DNA of 64,000 nucleotides from Fibrobacter sp. UWB5. Lineage in GTDB: Bacteria; Fibrobacterota; Fibrobacteria; Fibrobacterales; Fibrobacteraceae. Below, piece after piece: positions 16,265-23,398 of the stretch (positions within the stretch are counted from its first letter, which is position 1; the number at the start of each line of letters is the position of its first letter). The notes under the pieces are model-generated. The model was not told the DNA's origin. It ran no database searches and saw only the letters and a program-made list of their open reading frames with translations. The position numbers and the translations under genes were made by a program. The DNA lies in assembly GCF_002210295.1 (NCBI RefSeq), contig NZ_MWQH01000005.1, positions 186,001 through 250,000 of the forward strand. The letters are read 5' to 3'.

Positions 16265-17602
16265 ATGGACATCATCGAAACTTTGAATGCGGCGGGTCAG
16301 CAAGAGCTGATTGCCAAGCTTGAATCTTTGAGCGGGGATGCCCGCAAGAATCTGGAACGCGACATCGCCACCCAGGACTGGGAAGAACTCAAGGCTCTTT
16401 ACACCGAAAAATCGAACGCCTCGCTCGATGACAACGTTTCGGGCGAATTGAAGCCGATGCCGTTCAAGATTGCAACGGACGACTTGCGTTACGACTTCTG
16501 GAAAGAAACCGGCGAAATCTTGTTGGGAAAGGGCCAGGTCGCCGCATTTCTGGTCGCTGGCGGTCAAGGTTCCCGCCTCGGTTTCGATGGTCCGAAGGGC
16601 ATGTTCGATATCGGACTCCCGAGCCACAAGAGTTTGTTCCAGCTGCAGGCAGAACGCTTGCAGAACTTGGCCGCCCAAGTAGGCCATGCGATTCCGTGGT
16701 GCATCATGACGAGCCCGCTGAACCACGAAGCGACTGTCAACTTCTTTACCGAGCACAACTTTTTCGGTTACGCCCGAGAAAACATCCGTTTCTTTGATCA
16801 AGGTACGATTTGTGCGCTCGACCCGAACGGAAAGGCCGTCGTTGACGAAAACAACCGTCTGGCCCTTGTGCCCGATGGCAACGGCGGGTGCTTTAGGGCA
16901 CTCGCCCAGAGCGGTACTCTCGCCTGGTTGATTGAAAAAGGAGTTCGCTACGTATTCCTTTACAGCGTCGACAACGCGCTTTGCCGCATTTGCGATCCGG
17001 CTTTTGTCGGAGCCCTTGCAAGCGAAGGCCGCAGCATGTCGGCATCCAAGGTGGTGCACAAGGCCGGCCCGAACGAAAAAGTGGGCATTTTCGCCTTGCA
17101 GAACAACAAGCCTGGCGTGGTCGAATACAGCGACTTGCCCGAAAACTACCGCGACATGACGAATGCCGACGGAAGCCTGACCTTTGACGGCGGAAACATC
17201 GCCATTCACTTGTTCAAAACCGAGGGACTCCGCAAGCTGCAGACGAGCAAGCTCCCGTGGCACACGGCCCGCAAGACCGTTTGCGGTATCGAAAAGTGCT
17301 GGAAGTTCGAACAGTTCCTGTTCGATGCATTCCCGCAGCTGGGCACGATGATGCCGTTTGGCGTGGTGCGCGAAGAAGAATTCAGCCCGGTGAAAAATGC
17401 CGAAGGAAACGACAGCCCGAAAACCGCCCGCGAAATGATCGGCAGACTCCACCGCGAATGGCTGCGCAAGGCTCATGTCGAAGTGAAGCCAGGCAAGCTT
17501 TACGAAGTGTCGCCCACGCTGAGCTACGCCGGCGAAGGACTTAGCCGCCGCGTGTTCGAACGTGAACTCGGAAGAAATATTCTGGAATTTGACGAAGAGT
17601 AA
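16265..17602 (+). CDS. UDP-N-acetylhexosamine / UDP-sugar pyrophosphorylase (UDPGP family)
   Basis: This 445-residue protein is of the eukaryote-like UAP/UDPGP type, which makes UDP-GlcNAc or a related UDP-sugar from UTP and the sugar 1-phosphate. The nucleotide loop LVAGGQGSRLGFDGPKG (about residue 98), the MTSPLNHEAT and FFDQGT segments, PDGNGGCFRAL, the metal-binding YSVDNALCRICDP and VGIFA...VVEYSDLP all match the family. It is cytosolic. Position between mraY and an LpxL-like gene suggests it feeds UDP-amino sugars to peptidoglycan and lipid A; that is inference. It overlaps the next gene. Confidence 0.87.
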   Translation: MDIIETLNAAGQQELIAKLESLSGDARKNLERDIATQDWEELKALYTEKSNASLDDNVSGELKPMPFKIATDDLRYDFWKETGEILLGKGQVAAFLVAGGQGSRLGFDGPKGMFDIGLPSHKSLFQLQAERLQNLAAQVGHAIPWCIMTSPLNHEATVNFFTEHNFFGYARENIRFFDQGTICALDPNGKAVVDENNRLALVPDGNGGCFRALAQSGTLAWLIEKGVRYVFLYSVDNALCRICDPAFVGALASEGRSMSASKVVHKAGPNEKVGIFALQNNKPGVVEYSDLPENYRDMTNADGSLTFDGGNIAIHLFKTEGLRKLQTSKLPWHTARKTVCGIEKCWKFEQFLFDAFPQLGTMMPFGVVREEEFSPVKNAEGNDSPKTAREMIGRLHREWLRKAHVEVKPGKLYEVSPTLSYAGEGLSRRVFERELGRNILEFDEE

Positions 17603-18419
17603 GACATACAAGATTCTGCTGAATGTTTTATTGCGAGTGCCGGATGTTTTCTATTCGGCACTTTTTGCAGTCGCCTTCCCCATCTACAAGGCGCTCCACA
17701 CCAAGCGAGCCTACGGGCGCACGGTAAGGCACCTCGAAAATGCGAAGGCCTATTTAAAAACGACCGTAAGCGCACGCGACATGTTCAAGGGAATCTTCTG
17801 GAACGCGCTCGATTCCTACCGCGGACTTGCACGCTTTAAAAGCGTCGAAAGCCGAATCGTCTACGAGAACGAAGAAATCATCCGCGAGGCGGTAAAGCTC
17901 GGTCCCGTTGCCGGCATCAGCATTCACCAGGGTGCATTCGAGCTTTTGCACCGCGCCCTTTGCCGCTACAGCGAGCACGTGCACCTGATCACTGATTCTG
18001 TCGGCAACGACGCATTCCGCGAGGTACTCAAAGAACTCCGCAGCGACCCGCACCTGACCGAATACCACCCCGAAGAAACCGGCAAGCTGATCCGCGACCT
18101 GTTCAAGACAAAGGGAATTCTCGCCATGGTTTTTGACCAAGGAAAGAATACCAAAGGCAACGAAGTCCAACTTTTCGGGCAAGCGAGCACGCTCTACTTG
18201 CGCCTCCCGCAAAAAGTGAACCAGATGGGAGCATCCGTCGTCACGTTCCGCACGTGGACCAACACAAGGCGTCAAATCGTTATCCGTTTCGAAAGCGCCT
18301 ATCCGCCAAAAACCGAGCCCGAAATGTTCGTCAAAGACATTGCAAAGGAAACGGAGACGTGGATATCAGAACACCCTGAACAGTGGAGCTGGAATTACCA
18401 CGGGAACTTTAGGGTTTAG
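17562..18419 (+). CDS. LpxL/HtrB-like lipid A acyltransferase
   Basis: This 285-residue protein resembles Kdo2-lipid A lauroyl/myristoyl acyltransferases: one N-terminal membrane anchor (residues ~16-42), then the catalytic HX4E motif in SIHQGAFELLHR (about residue 123) and MVFDQGKN...VQLFGQAS further on. It would add secondary acyl chains to lipid A at the inner membrane, fitting a Gram-negative envelope. The start is uncertain. A GTG at 17562 gives a 41-nt overlap with the pyrophosphorylase, and a TTG at 17589 gives a 14-nt overlap; neither has a convincing ribosome site. Its stop overlaps the convergent solute-binding gene by 4 nt. Confidence 0.82.
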   Translation: MNSEEIFWNLTKSKTYKILLNVLLRVPDVFYSALFAVAFPIYKALHTKRAYGRTVRHLENAKAYLKTTVSARDMFKGIFWNALDSYRGLARFKSVESRIVYENEEIIREAVKLGPVAGISIHQGAFELLHRALCRYSEHVHLITDSVGNDAFREVLKELRSDPHLTEYHPEETGKLIRDLFKTKGILAMVFDQGKNTKGNEVQLFGQASTLYLRLPQKVNQMGASVVTFRTWTNTRRQIVIRFESAYPPKTEPEMFVKDIAKETETWISEHPEQWSWNYHGNFRV

Positions 18420-19249
18420 CCACCCAGCAGCGAATCCTTGATGCGTTGGAAAGTCGATTCTTCTTCGCCACTACGCACCATAACCACAATTTTAGACGTG
18501 GCGTAGTGATCCGTGAAGTTGATAATCTGACTGCGTTCTTCGGTCACCGAGAAAGCGGCTAGTCCGAGGTCAGCGCCGCCGGCACGAACAGAATCAATAA
18601 TATCATCAAAATCCATATCAATGATTTCGAGGTTGCGCCCTAGGTAATTGGCCACATAGCGGGCAATTTCAATATCGATACCCACGATTCCGCGTTTTTT
18701 GCAACGGAATTCAAACGGCGGGAATTCAGCATTGGTCGCTACCCTGAGAACAGGGCCGACAGCGGAATCTTGGGAAACATGGTATTTGGTCTGCCCCCCG
18801 ATATAATTGTCGAAAATGGAATCGTAAACGCCCATGGCGCGCATCTGGATTAAAGCAATATTCACAGAATCCAACAGGCCCATATTTTCTTTTGCAACAA
18901 TGCCTGCATACGATTCTTCTTTGAAGGTTTCGTTCAAGATTCGCAGCGAGGGATTTTTGCGGGCAAAAACCTTGGCAGGAGCATCGTCTGTAAGCACGGC
19001 GTCGATTTTGCCTTCAAGCAGGGCATCTACCGCCTGAGCGAGCGTTTCAAACTTTTCTGCCTGGAGTCGAGTAGAATCCGTACCGTAATCGGCGGCGTAT
19101 ATTTCGGCGGTAGTGCCCTTGATTACCCCGACCTTCTTGTTACTGAGATCGTTAATCGAGAAAACCTCGTTTTTGGGAATATCAGTCTTAGTACAGCCCG
19201 TAAAGGCTATAAACGCAAAAAGCGCTGATAAGACCCACAAACGACGCAT
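18416..19249 (-). CDS. Solute-binding lipoprotein (SBP family 3) with swapped half-domains
   Basis: This 277-residue protein has a lipoprotein signal (MRRLWVLSALFAFIAFTGC, lipobox Cys at 19). Family-3 solute-binding proteins normally begin with a strand like LRVATNAEFPPFEF and later reach KVGVIKGTTAE. Here the order is reversed. Residues ~33-150 match the second half (NKKVGVIKGTTAEIYAADYG, LLEGKIDAVLTDD, MRAMGVYDSIFDNYIG). Residues ~168-265 match the first half (VLRVATNAEFPPFEF, GIDIEIARYVANYLG, ITDERK-like VTEERSQIINFTDHY). Both halves look intact, so this appears to be a circular permutation and not a fragment. The family binds amino acids or similar ligands. No ABC permease gene is nearby, so it may act as a sensor or with distant partners. 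Confidence 0.85.
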   Translation of the reverse strand: MRRLWVLSALFAFIAFTGCTKTDIPKNEVFSINDLSNKKVGVIKGTTAEIYAADYGTDSTRLQAEKFETLAQAVDALLEGKIDAVLTDDAPAKVFARKNPSLRILNETFKEESYAGIVAKENMGLLDSVNIALIQMRAMGVYDSIFDNYIGGQTKYHVSQDSAVGPVLRVATNAEFPPFEFRCKKRGIVGIDIEIARYVANYLGRNLEIIDMDFDDIIDSVRAGGADLGLAAFSVTEERSQIINFTDHYATSKIVVMVRSGEEESTFQRIKDSLLGG

Positions 19250-19405
19250 TGTTACGAAAACCTCAACTTTTTATTACAATATAAGAAAAATGGGTTCGAT
19301 TTCAATGCAAAAAATTGTAATAATTATGGATTAGACGGCAAAAATGGATTCAAAAACAGCAATTTCAGCAAAAAAATCTATTTTTTACCGCAAAAAGAGA
19401 GAATC

Positions 19406-19873
19406 ATGGCGCTAAACGAAGAAGAAGAATTCCAGCTGCAGTGGATAAACAACCACCATATGGAAGACAAGGACGCTCAAATGCAGAAGGTGGCCGAAGC
19501 GGCCGCCGTACGCCCGACACGCGCCCCGCGTGGGCGTAAAATGCGCCGCAACCCCAGCGCCTGGGAATTGCCCGTGCCCGAAGACGAAATTGACCTGCAC
19601 GGCATGACCTCGGACGAGGCTGCAGAAACCGTGGAGCGGCGCATCGATGACCTAATGATCGCTGGCCTCAAGATCCTCAGGGTCATCCACGGCGGCGGGA
19701 ACCCCAGCTACGGCAACGTGAAGCGCATTATCGACCGCAAGGTGCGTTCCGAATGGAGCAACCGTATCCAGCTGTACAAAGTCGAGCCCGACAACGCCGG
19801 ATCGAGCATCATGATCCTCGGAAAACCGCGCCCCGCCCCGACAAAAACCACCAGAAAGCCCGCCAAGAAATAA
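19406..19873 (+). CDS. Smr-domain protein
   Basis: This 155-residue cytosolic protein carries a C-terminal Smr (MutS2-related) domain from about residue 62 to 140, with the typical DLHGMTSDEA motif and the RVIHGGGNPSYGNVKRII loop. Stand-alone Smr proteins are thought to be endonucleases linked to DNA branch processing or to ribosome-collision mRNA cleavage; which applies here is unknown. The N-terminal third is acidic and then Arg-rich, and the C-terminus is a basic Lys/Pro tail. AGAGAG lies a few bases before the ATG. The tRNA-Pro gene follows about 80 nt downstream. Confidence 0.88.
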   Translation: MALNEEEEFQLQWINNHHMEDKDAQMQKVAEAAAVRPTRAPRGRKMRRNPSAWELPVPEDEIDLHGMTSDEAAETVERRIDDLMIAGLKILRVIHGGGNPSYGNVKRIIDRKVRSEWSNRIQLYKVEPDNAGSSIMILGKPRPAPTKTTRKPAKK

Positions 19874-19951
19874 AAATTTGATTTTTTTCATTTTTTTGGA
19901 CCTTTCCCCTTTAAATTCTTTCCATTTTTTTCTATTATTGGACCACCGAAC

Positions 19952-20025
19952 CGGAATATAGCTCAGCCTGGTAGAGCGCTTGCTTCGGGAGCAAGAGGTC
20001 GTGAGTTCGAATCTCGCTATTCCGA
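19952..20025 (+). tRNA. tRNA-Pro (anticodon CGG)
   Basis: The 74-nt cloverleaf has acceptor halves CGGAATA and TATTCCG, a D-arm with the usual AGCTCAG start, an anticodon stem CTTGC/GCAAG around TTCGGGA (anticodon CGG) and a GTTCGAATC T-loop. CCA is not encoded. A terminator follows directly. Confidence 0.95.
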
Positions 20026-20032
20026 TAAGACA

Positions 20033-20060
20033 AAAAGACACCTTCTAGGGTGTCTTTTTT
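20033..20060 (+). terminator. Intrinsic terminator after tRNA-Pro
   Basis: AAGACACC pairs with GGTGTCTT around a short loop and is followed by a T-run. The flanking A-run pairs with the T-run, so it may act in both directions. Confidence 0.85.
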
Positions 20061-20079
20061 GTCTTATATGGATTTGGCG

Positions 20080-20275
20080 GGATTGAGAACGAGCGACGAA
20101 GTCGTGAGTTCGAAAAGCGAGCGAGGCGAGCGTCGCGACAGACCGCTCGCGGGCTGTCATGACCGAGCCGATGCCGCGGACGCCGAAGGCGTCAATCTCG
20201 CCAAGTCCGATTTTGGCGAAGCCAAAACCCGGAGGGCAAAAGTTGAAACGAAGTGAAACTTTTGTCTAATCTCGC
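20080..20275. repeat. Hairpin-mosaic non-coding region after tRNA-Pro
   Basis: This roughly 195-nt GC-rich stretch holds no credible gene. It is built of short near-perfect hairpins with GAA loops, such as ACGCC-GAA-GGCGT and TTTTGGC-GAA-GCCAAAA, and a longer one pairing CAAAAGTT with AACTTTTG. At 20101-20114 it repeats 14 nt of the tRNA T-arm (GTCGTGAGTTCGAA, also at 19998-20011). The same hairpin style recurs at 22262-22655. Confidence 0.55.
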
Positions 20276-20279
20276 GCCC

Positions 20280-20495
20280 CTACTCCCAACTCATGTTCAG
20301 TTTGCGTTTTGTATTTGCACAATCCGTCAAATACGAATCTATCAACACCTGATACGGAATACCGAGTTCAGTAGCCATTTTTTTGAAATAGTCAATTGTT
20401 TCAGAATTCAACCTTATTGTTATTTGTTTTTTCAGGAACTTTGCATAAGGATTCTTCTTGGCCTTCATTTTTGAAAAATCATATTCCTTCTTCAT
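20280..20495 (-). CDS. brnA: BrnA-like antitoxin
   Basis: This 71-residue protein matches the BrnA antitoxin family, with KKQITIRLNSETIDYFKKMATELGIPYQ.. split into a strand and two helices, as in ribbon-helix-helix (CopG/MetJ-type) DNA-binding antitoxins. It should neutralise BrnT and repress the operon. The start is the ATG at 20495: AAGGAG lies 7 nt upstream, and the ATG overlaps the TGA of brnT as ATGA. A longer frame to 20522 would lie inside brnT and has no ribosome site. The toxin-first gene order is the standard one for this family. Confidence 0.87.
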   Translation of the reverse strand: MKKEYDFSKMKAKKNPYAKFLKKQITIRLNSETIDYFKKMATELGIPYQVLIDSYLTDCANTKRKLNMSWE

Positions 20496-20806
20496 AAGCA
20501 ATCTCCTTTTCTTGCGTTCCAATAATATTGAAATTCCTTTCTAGTCGCTTTTCGGGCACTGATGATGCGATTTATCAACTGTTCGGAAACAATCCCGCTT
20601 CGTTCTGTAAATACAACAACCAAAGTCCTCAATTGATTTGACAAACCGACAAGAATTGATCTTTCTTCTTGCGCAGAATGTTCGGCGTCAAAGAAAACTC
20701 TTGCATGGTCATCTTCAAAACAAGTTTTAGCCTCCTCAAATGAAATACCATGTTTCTTTTGATTTGATGCATTTTTCTTGTCGTCCCAGACGAATTCTAC
20801 TTGCAT
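20492..20806 (-). CDS. brnT: BrnT-family ribonuclease toxin
   Basis: This 104-residue protein matches BrnT, a RelE-fold ribonuclease toxin. The family pattern is clear: FVWDDKKNASNQKKHGISFEEA near the N-terminus, a central EERSILVGLS strand, VVVFTERSG, and the closing IISARKATRKEFQYY. GAGG lies about 8 nt before the ATG at 20806. It is translationally coupled to brnA through an ATGA overlap. A 19-bp palindrome in the upstream promoter region is a likely binding site for the antitoxin complex. Confidence 0.88.
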   Translation of the reverse strand: MQVEFVWDDKKNASNQKKHGISFEEAKTCFEDDHARVFFDAEHSAQEERSILVGLSNQLRTLVVVFTERSGIVSEQLINRIISARKATRKEFQYYWNARKGDCL

Positions 20807-20821
20807 ATAGATTTCCTCTGG

Positions 20822-20840
20822 ATAATTATAATATAATTAT
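20822..20840 (-). promoter_or_regulatory. Candidate BrnA operator overlapping the brnTA promoter
   Basis: ATAATTATA and TATAATTAT form a 19-bp perfect palindrome around one base, 16 nt before the brnT ATG. It contains TATAAT-like hexamers, so a repressor bound here would cover the -10 region. Autoregulation is known for BrnTA; this particular site is inference. Confidence 0.5.
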
Positions 20841-20933
20841 AAAAATGAAAATAAGCAACACCTTTTTTTGCCATTTATAGCCTTTAAGCGTTTCATCATG
20901 GGACATTCCATGAAGAGACAGAGACCGTCTATA

Positions 20934-20959
20934 CTATACACGCTTTTGGGAGGTCACTG
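20934..20959. repeat. Copy A of a 25-nt conserved intergenic motif
   Basis: CTATACACGCTTTT followed by GGGAGGTCACTG matches 32683-32708 (CTATACACGCTTTTTTGGAGG then CACTG). Both copies follow a small hairpin. Here no gene starts just after the GGAGG-like site. The remainder of 20841-21065 shows nothing else I can name. Confidence 0.5.
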
Positions 20960-21065
20960 AATACCAATTATTCGAAAAATTTATTTCTTTTTACAAAAAG
21001 AAAAAAAATTGCAACGAAATCCATATAATCGGTCGCGAATTGCGGCAAGCATAAATTTGATTATT

Positions 21066-21119
21066 TATATTTGCCCCAAAATGAAAGTTTGGTGGGATTT
21101 TTATAACCGGAGGTCTTCT
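21066..21119 (+). promoter_or_regulatory. Promoter and ribosome-binding site of FISUMP lipoprotein gene
   Basis: TATATT (21066-21071) could start transcription near 21079. GGAGG at 21109-21113 lies 6 nt before a GTG at 21120, which decides the start over the ATG at 21081. Confidence 0.55.
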
Positions 21120-22178
21120 GTGAAGATTTTTGCAAACGCTTTGGCTCTGTCCATTCTCCTAGCCCTGCTTGCAGCATGTGGCGATGAATCCTCTTCTTCT
21201 GTTTCGCCGGAACCTCGCCAGTGCGAGGAACAGAGCAATGACTGCGATAATGTAAGTTCTAGCAGTGAAAAAATTTCCAAAAATTCTTCAAGCTCGCAAA
21301 AGAGCGCTGATAAGGGCAAGTCTTCTTCCTCGGTAGAAAAGTCGAAGGAATCCAGTTCCTCGGTAAAGCCGTCTTCTTCTTCGGAAGCCAAGTCGAGCAG
21401 CAGCGAAGAAGTTAAGCAGTCTTCTTCGAGTGTTGTTGCTTCGAGCAGTAGCGTCACCTCTTCTGAAACTGTAGAATCGAGTAGCAGTTCTTACGATAGG
21501 ACCGATGCGTTTAAGGGAACGCTTTGGCGTAAAGGTGAGTACAAAACATTTGTTGATACCCGCGACAACCGTGAATACTATTACATACAAATTACCGGCG
21601 AAGACACGGCAGGCAAGGCTGCTACCATCAAGGTGATGGCTGAAAACCTGAATGTCGGCGAATTCGTTTGGGGCTCTGAGGATCAAGAAGATGATTCTAA
21701 AATAGAACGCTACTGTTACAAAAACGATACTGCTAACTGCAACAAGTACGGTGGCCTATACCAGTGGGCAGAAATGATGCAATTGCCGAGCCGTTGCAAC
21801 ACCGAAAGCTGTGCCGATTTAATCAAGCCAAACCACCAGGGAATATGCCCCAGTGGCTGGCGCCTATTGACTTATAATGACTACTACATTGTGGTGCATG
21901 CTGATAACAATGAAGATGGGGTAAAGGGAACCCGTTCTGCGTACGGCTTTGGCGGTAGCAATGATAGTGGCTATAGCCTTATTGGTGCTGGGTATCGTTC
22001 TGAAGAGGGTGGGTTTGCAAGATTGGAGGATTATACAATTTGGTTTTATCTTGAGGAACAGAACTCACAAGAGCATCGCTCTTCTTGTAATGGAATGAAT
22101 CCTAATAAGACGACCATTTCTTCTGGTTATCAGTCTAAGGTGACAGGAGCCTCCGTCCGTTGCGTAATGGTCGAGTAA
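21120..22178 (+). CDS. FISUMP-domain lipoprotein with poly-serine linker
   Basis: From the GTG at 21120 this is a 352-residue lipoprotein: signal (V/M)KIFANALALSILLALLAAC with the lipobox Cys near residue 20. A Ser-rich, charge-mixed linker of about 100 residues follows, then a C-terminal FISUMP domain (TIGR02145; VMAENLNVG, GGLYQWAEMMQLPS, CPSGWRLLT, and the final VRCVMVE). FISUMP proteins form a large paralogous family in Fibrobacter, are cell-surface associated and of unknown function. Cys pairs in the domain probably form disulfides. The serine linker resembles those of Fibrobacter surface enzymes and probably spaces the domain away from the membrane. It sits alone between a toxin-antitoxin pair and a hairpin mosaic. 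Confidence 0.9.
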   Translation: MKIFANALALSILLALLAACGDESSSSVSPEPRQCEEQSNDCDNVSSSSEKISKNSSSSQKSADKGKSSSSVEKSKESSSSVKPSSSSEAKSSSSEEVKQSSSSVVASSSSVTSSETVESSSSSYDRTDAFKGTLWRKGEYKTFVDTRDNREYYYIQITGEDTAGKAATIKVMAENLNVGEFVWGSEDQEDDSKIERYCYKNDTANCNKYGGLYQWAEMMQLPSRCNTESCADLIKPNHQGICPSGWRLLTYNDYYIVVHADNNEDGVKGTRSAYGFGGSNDSGYSLIGAGYRSEEGGFARLEDYTIWFYLEEQNSQEHRSSCNGMNPNKTTISSGYQSKVTGASVRCVMVE

Positions 22179-22256
22179 CCACTTTCACTTAACTGTAAAA
22201 TTTTAATAAAAATCAAAAAAATAGGCCTTTCGTAAGAATGGCCATTGGGAGTTATT

Positions 22257-22307
22257 ATGTCCAAGAAGAAAGCGGCGGCGAATGCCTGGCCGCTAAGCGG
22301 ACAGTAA
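22257..22307 (+). CDS. Possible 16-residue micro-ORF
   Basis: ATG at 22257 opens MSKKKAAANAWPLSGQ and a TAA. GGGAG lies 5 nt upstream, an unusually good site for such a short frame. The frame runs into the start of a hairpin mosaic, so it may be a leader peptide, the stub of a lost gene or chance. Codon evidence is too short to decide. Confidence 0.25.
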   Translation: MSKKKAAANAWPLSGQ

Positions 22308-22655
22308 AGGCCGAAGGCCGTAATTTGTCCGCGTGCGGAGCAGGCTGAGACGGAGCGTTTTTTTTCGGACATGAAAAGCTGATGCCGATTTCCATCGGCA
22401 TGACGCGGGCGGGGAAAGGAGATGCCGCATCAAGTGCGGCAAGACAACCGGAAACGAATGCCCTAAGGCGGAAGAAAAAGTGTCGTTGAGCGAACATTAG
22501 AGGCCGAAGGCCGAATCCATGTGAGTGAGACGAGCACATTTCTGGAGCCGTGGGCATTTTTGAAGCTGGGGGTTTTAGGGGGCAGAGCCCCTTAGGCGAG
22601 GGGGTGCTGGAAGACCCGGCACGGGGCTGCAAGCAGGGGGAGGCGTCCCCCTCCT
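22262..22655. repeat. Hairpin-mosaic non-coding region
   Basis: This stretch of about 390 nt is GC-rich and has no convincing gene. It is a chain of short inverted repeats: AGGCCGAAGGCC twice (about 22308 and 22501), ATGCCGAT/ATCGGCAT, TGCCGCA/TGCGGCA, GGGGC/GCCCC around AGA, and GGGGGA/TCCCCC around GGCG at the end. The compositions and the GAA loops match the region after tRNA-Pro at 20080-20275. It could be a family of mobile or structured intergenic elements. Confidence 0.6.
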
Positions 22656-22759
22656 AAAAATAATCGCAATTTTGCAATCAGTTGATTGCACGCACCAGCC
22701 ATTTCTTGTTTTATCTTTTGCCAAGAATTAAGGAAATTGCGAAAAATGACAAGACCGCC

Positions 22760-22794
22760 CACTTTACAACATTTACACCACAGACACTTTACAA
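22760..22794. repeat. Two direct copies of CACTTTACAA upstream of dinJ
   Basis: CACTTTACAA occurs at 22760-22769 and 22785-22794, 25 nt apart. ACTTTACAAC and its reverse complement recur upstream of clpB (24766-24775, 24858-24866). This spacing would suit a dimeric regulator. Confidence 0.45.
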
Positions 22795-22810
22795 ACGCAA
22801 CCAATTGTTG

Positions 22811-22823
22811 TATATTTAGAGGT
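22811..22823 (+). promoter_or_regulatory. Leaderless-type -10 for dinJ
   Basis: TATATT (22811-22816) ends exactly 7 nt before the ATG at 22824. The 7-nt gap contains AGAGG, so a short leader with a Shine-Dalgarno is an alternative reading. Confidence 0.5.
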
Positions 22824-23099
22824 ATGAGTACCGTGGTAACAAACATACGAATCGACAAAGAGCTCAAGGCTCAGGCAACCGAACTATTCAACGACTTGGG
22901 CTTGACGCTTTCCCAGGCGTTTACGGTTTTCCTGAAGCAAGCCATTCTGCACCACGGCCTGCCTTTTGCCGTTACAAGACCTCCGTCCAAAGAACTCCTC
23001 GAAGCCATCAAGGAAGGCGAAGAACTCGCCCACGATCCTAATGCAAAAACTTATGCTTCGTTCGACGAATTGCTTGAGGAACTGGACATAAAAAAATGA
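22824..23099 (+). CDS. dinJ: RelB/DinJ-family antitoxin
   Basis: This 91-residue protein matches the DinJ/RelB antitoxin family. The N-terminal ribbon-helix-helix part reads TNIRIDKELKAQATELFNDLGLTLSQAFTVF (split across strand and helices) and the C-terminal toxin-binding tail is acidic. It should bind and block the YafQ-type toxin encoded next and repress the operon as a complex. The ATG at 22824 is chosen because the family begins here. Upstream in-frame sequence crosses the promoter. Its TGA overlaps the toxin ATG. Confidence 0.9.
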   Translation: MSTVVTNIRIDKELKAQATELFNDLGLTLSQAFTVFLKQAILHHGLPFAVTRPPSKELLEAIKEGEELAHDPNAKTYASFDELLEELDIKK

Positions 23100-23398
23100 A
23101 CTCCAAAGACGGATTCAAGTATAATTTACGGATTACAAACCGCTTCAAAAAGCACCTTAAACAAATTGCCAAAAGAAACATTGAACACGTCAGCAAGATT
23201 GAAGGCGTCGTTAACTCCCTGCAAAAAGGAGAAACTCTTGAAGCTCGATTTAAGGACCATGCTTTAGTCGGAAAATGGAACGGCCATAGGGAATGCCACA
23301 TTCTTCCCGATCTTTTGTTAATCTACAAAATCGAAGAAAACATTCTTATTCTAGAACTTGTAGACACCGGCTCTCACGCCGATTTATTCGGGAAATAA
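23096..23398 (+). CDS. yafQ: YafQ-family ribonuclease toxin
   Basis: This 100-residue protein matches the YafQ branch of RelE-fold toxins, ribosome-dependent mRNA nucleases. Family landmarks are HALVGKWNGHRECHILPDLL (the RECH segment and catalytic His region), LIYKIEE, and the terminal DTGSHADLFGK with its functional His. Length is normal and key residues are present, so it is probably active. The ATG overlaps the antitoxin stop as ATGA. Its own stop directly abuts the convergent FISUMP gene. Confidence 0.9.
   Translation: MNSKDGFKYNLRITNRFKKHLKQIAKRNIEHVSKIEGVVNSLQKGETLEARFKDHALVGKWNGHRECHILPDLLLIYKIEENILILELVDTGSHADLFGK

Noticed and set aside
16130-17611. A 493-codon open frame on the minus strand opposite the UDP-sugar pyrophosphorylase
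   Set aside because: It is the antisense of a clear UDPGP-family gene, its translation shows no domain and it has no start signal. High-GC codon bias of the real gene keeps the opposite frame open.
21180-21500. Serine-codon repeats in the FISUMP lipoprotein as a DNA repeat element
   Set aside because: The TCT/TCG/AGC mixture encodes an irregular poly-serine linker, so it is protein low complexity and not an independent DNA repeat.
22262-22655. Short open frames within the hairpin mosaic (both strands)
   Set aside because: They cross several perfect inverted repeats and give low-complexity translations without domains; only the 16-codon frame has a ribosome site.
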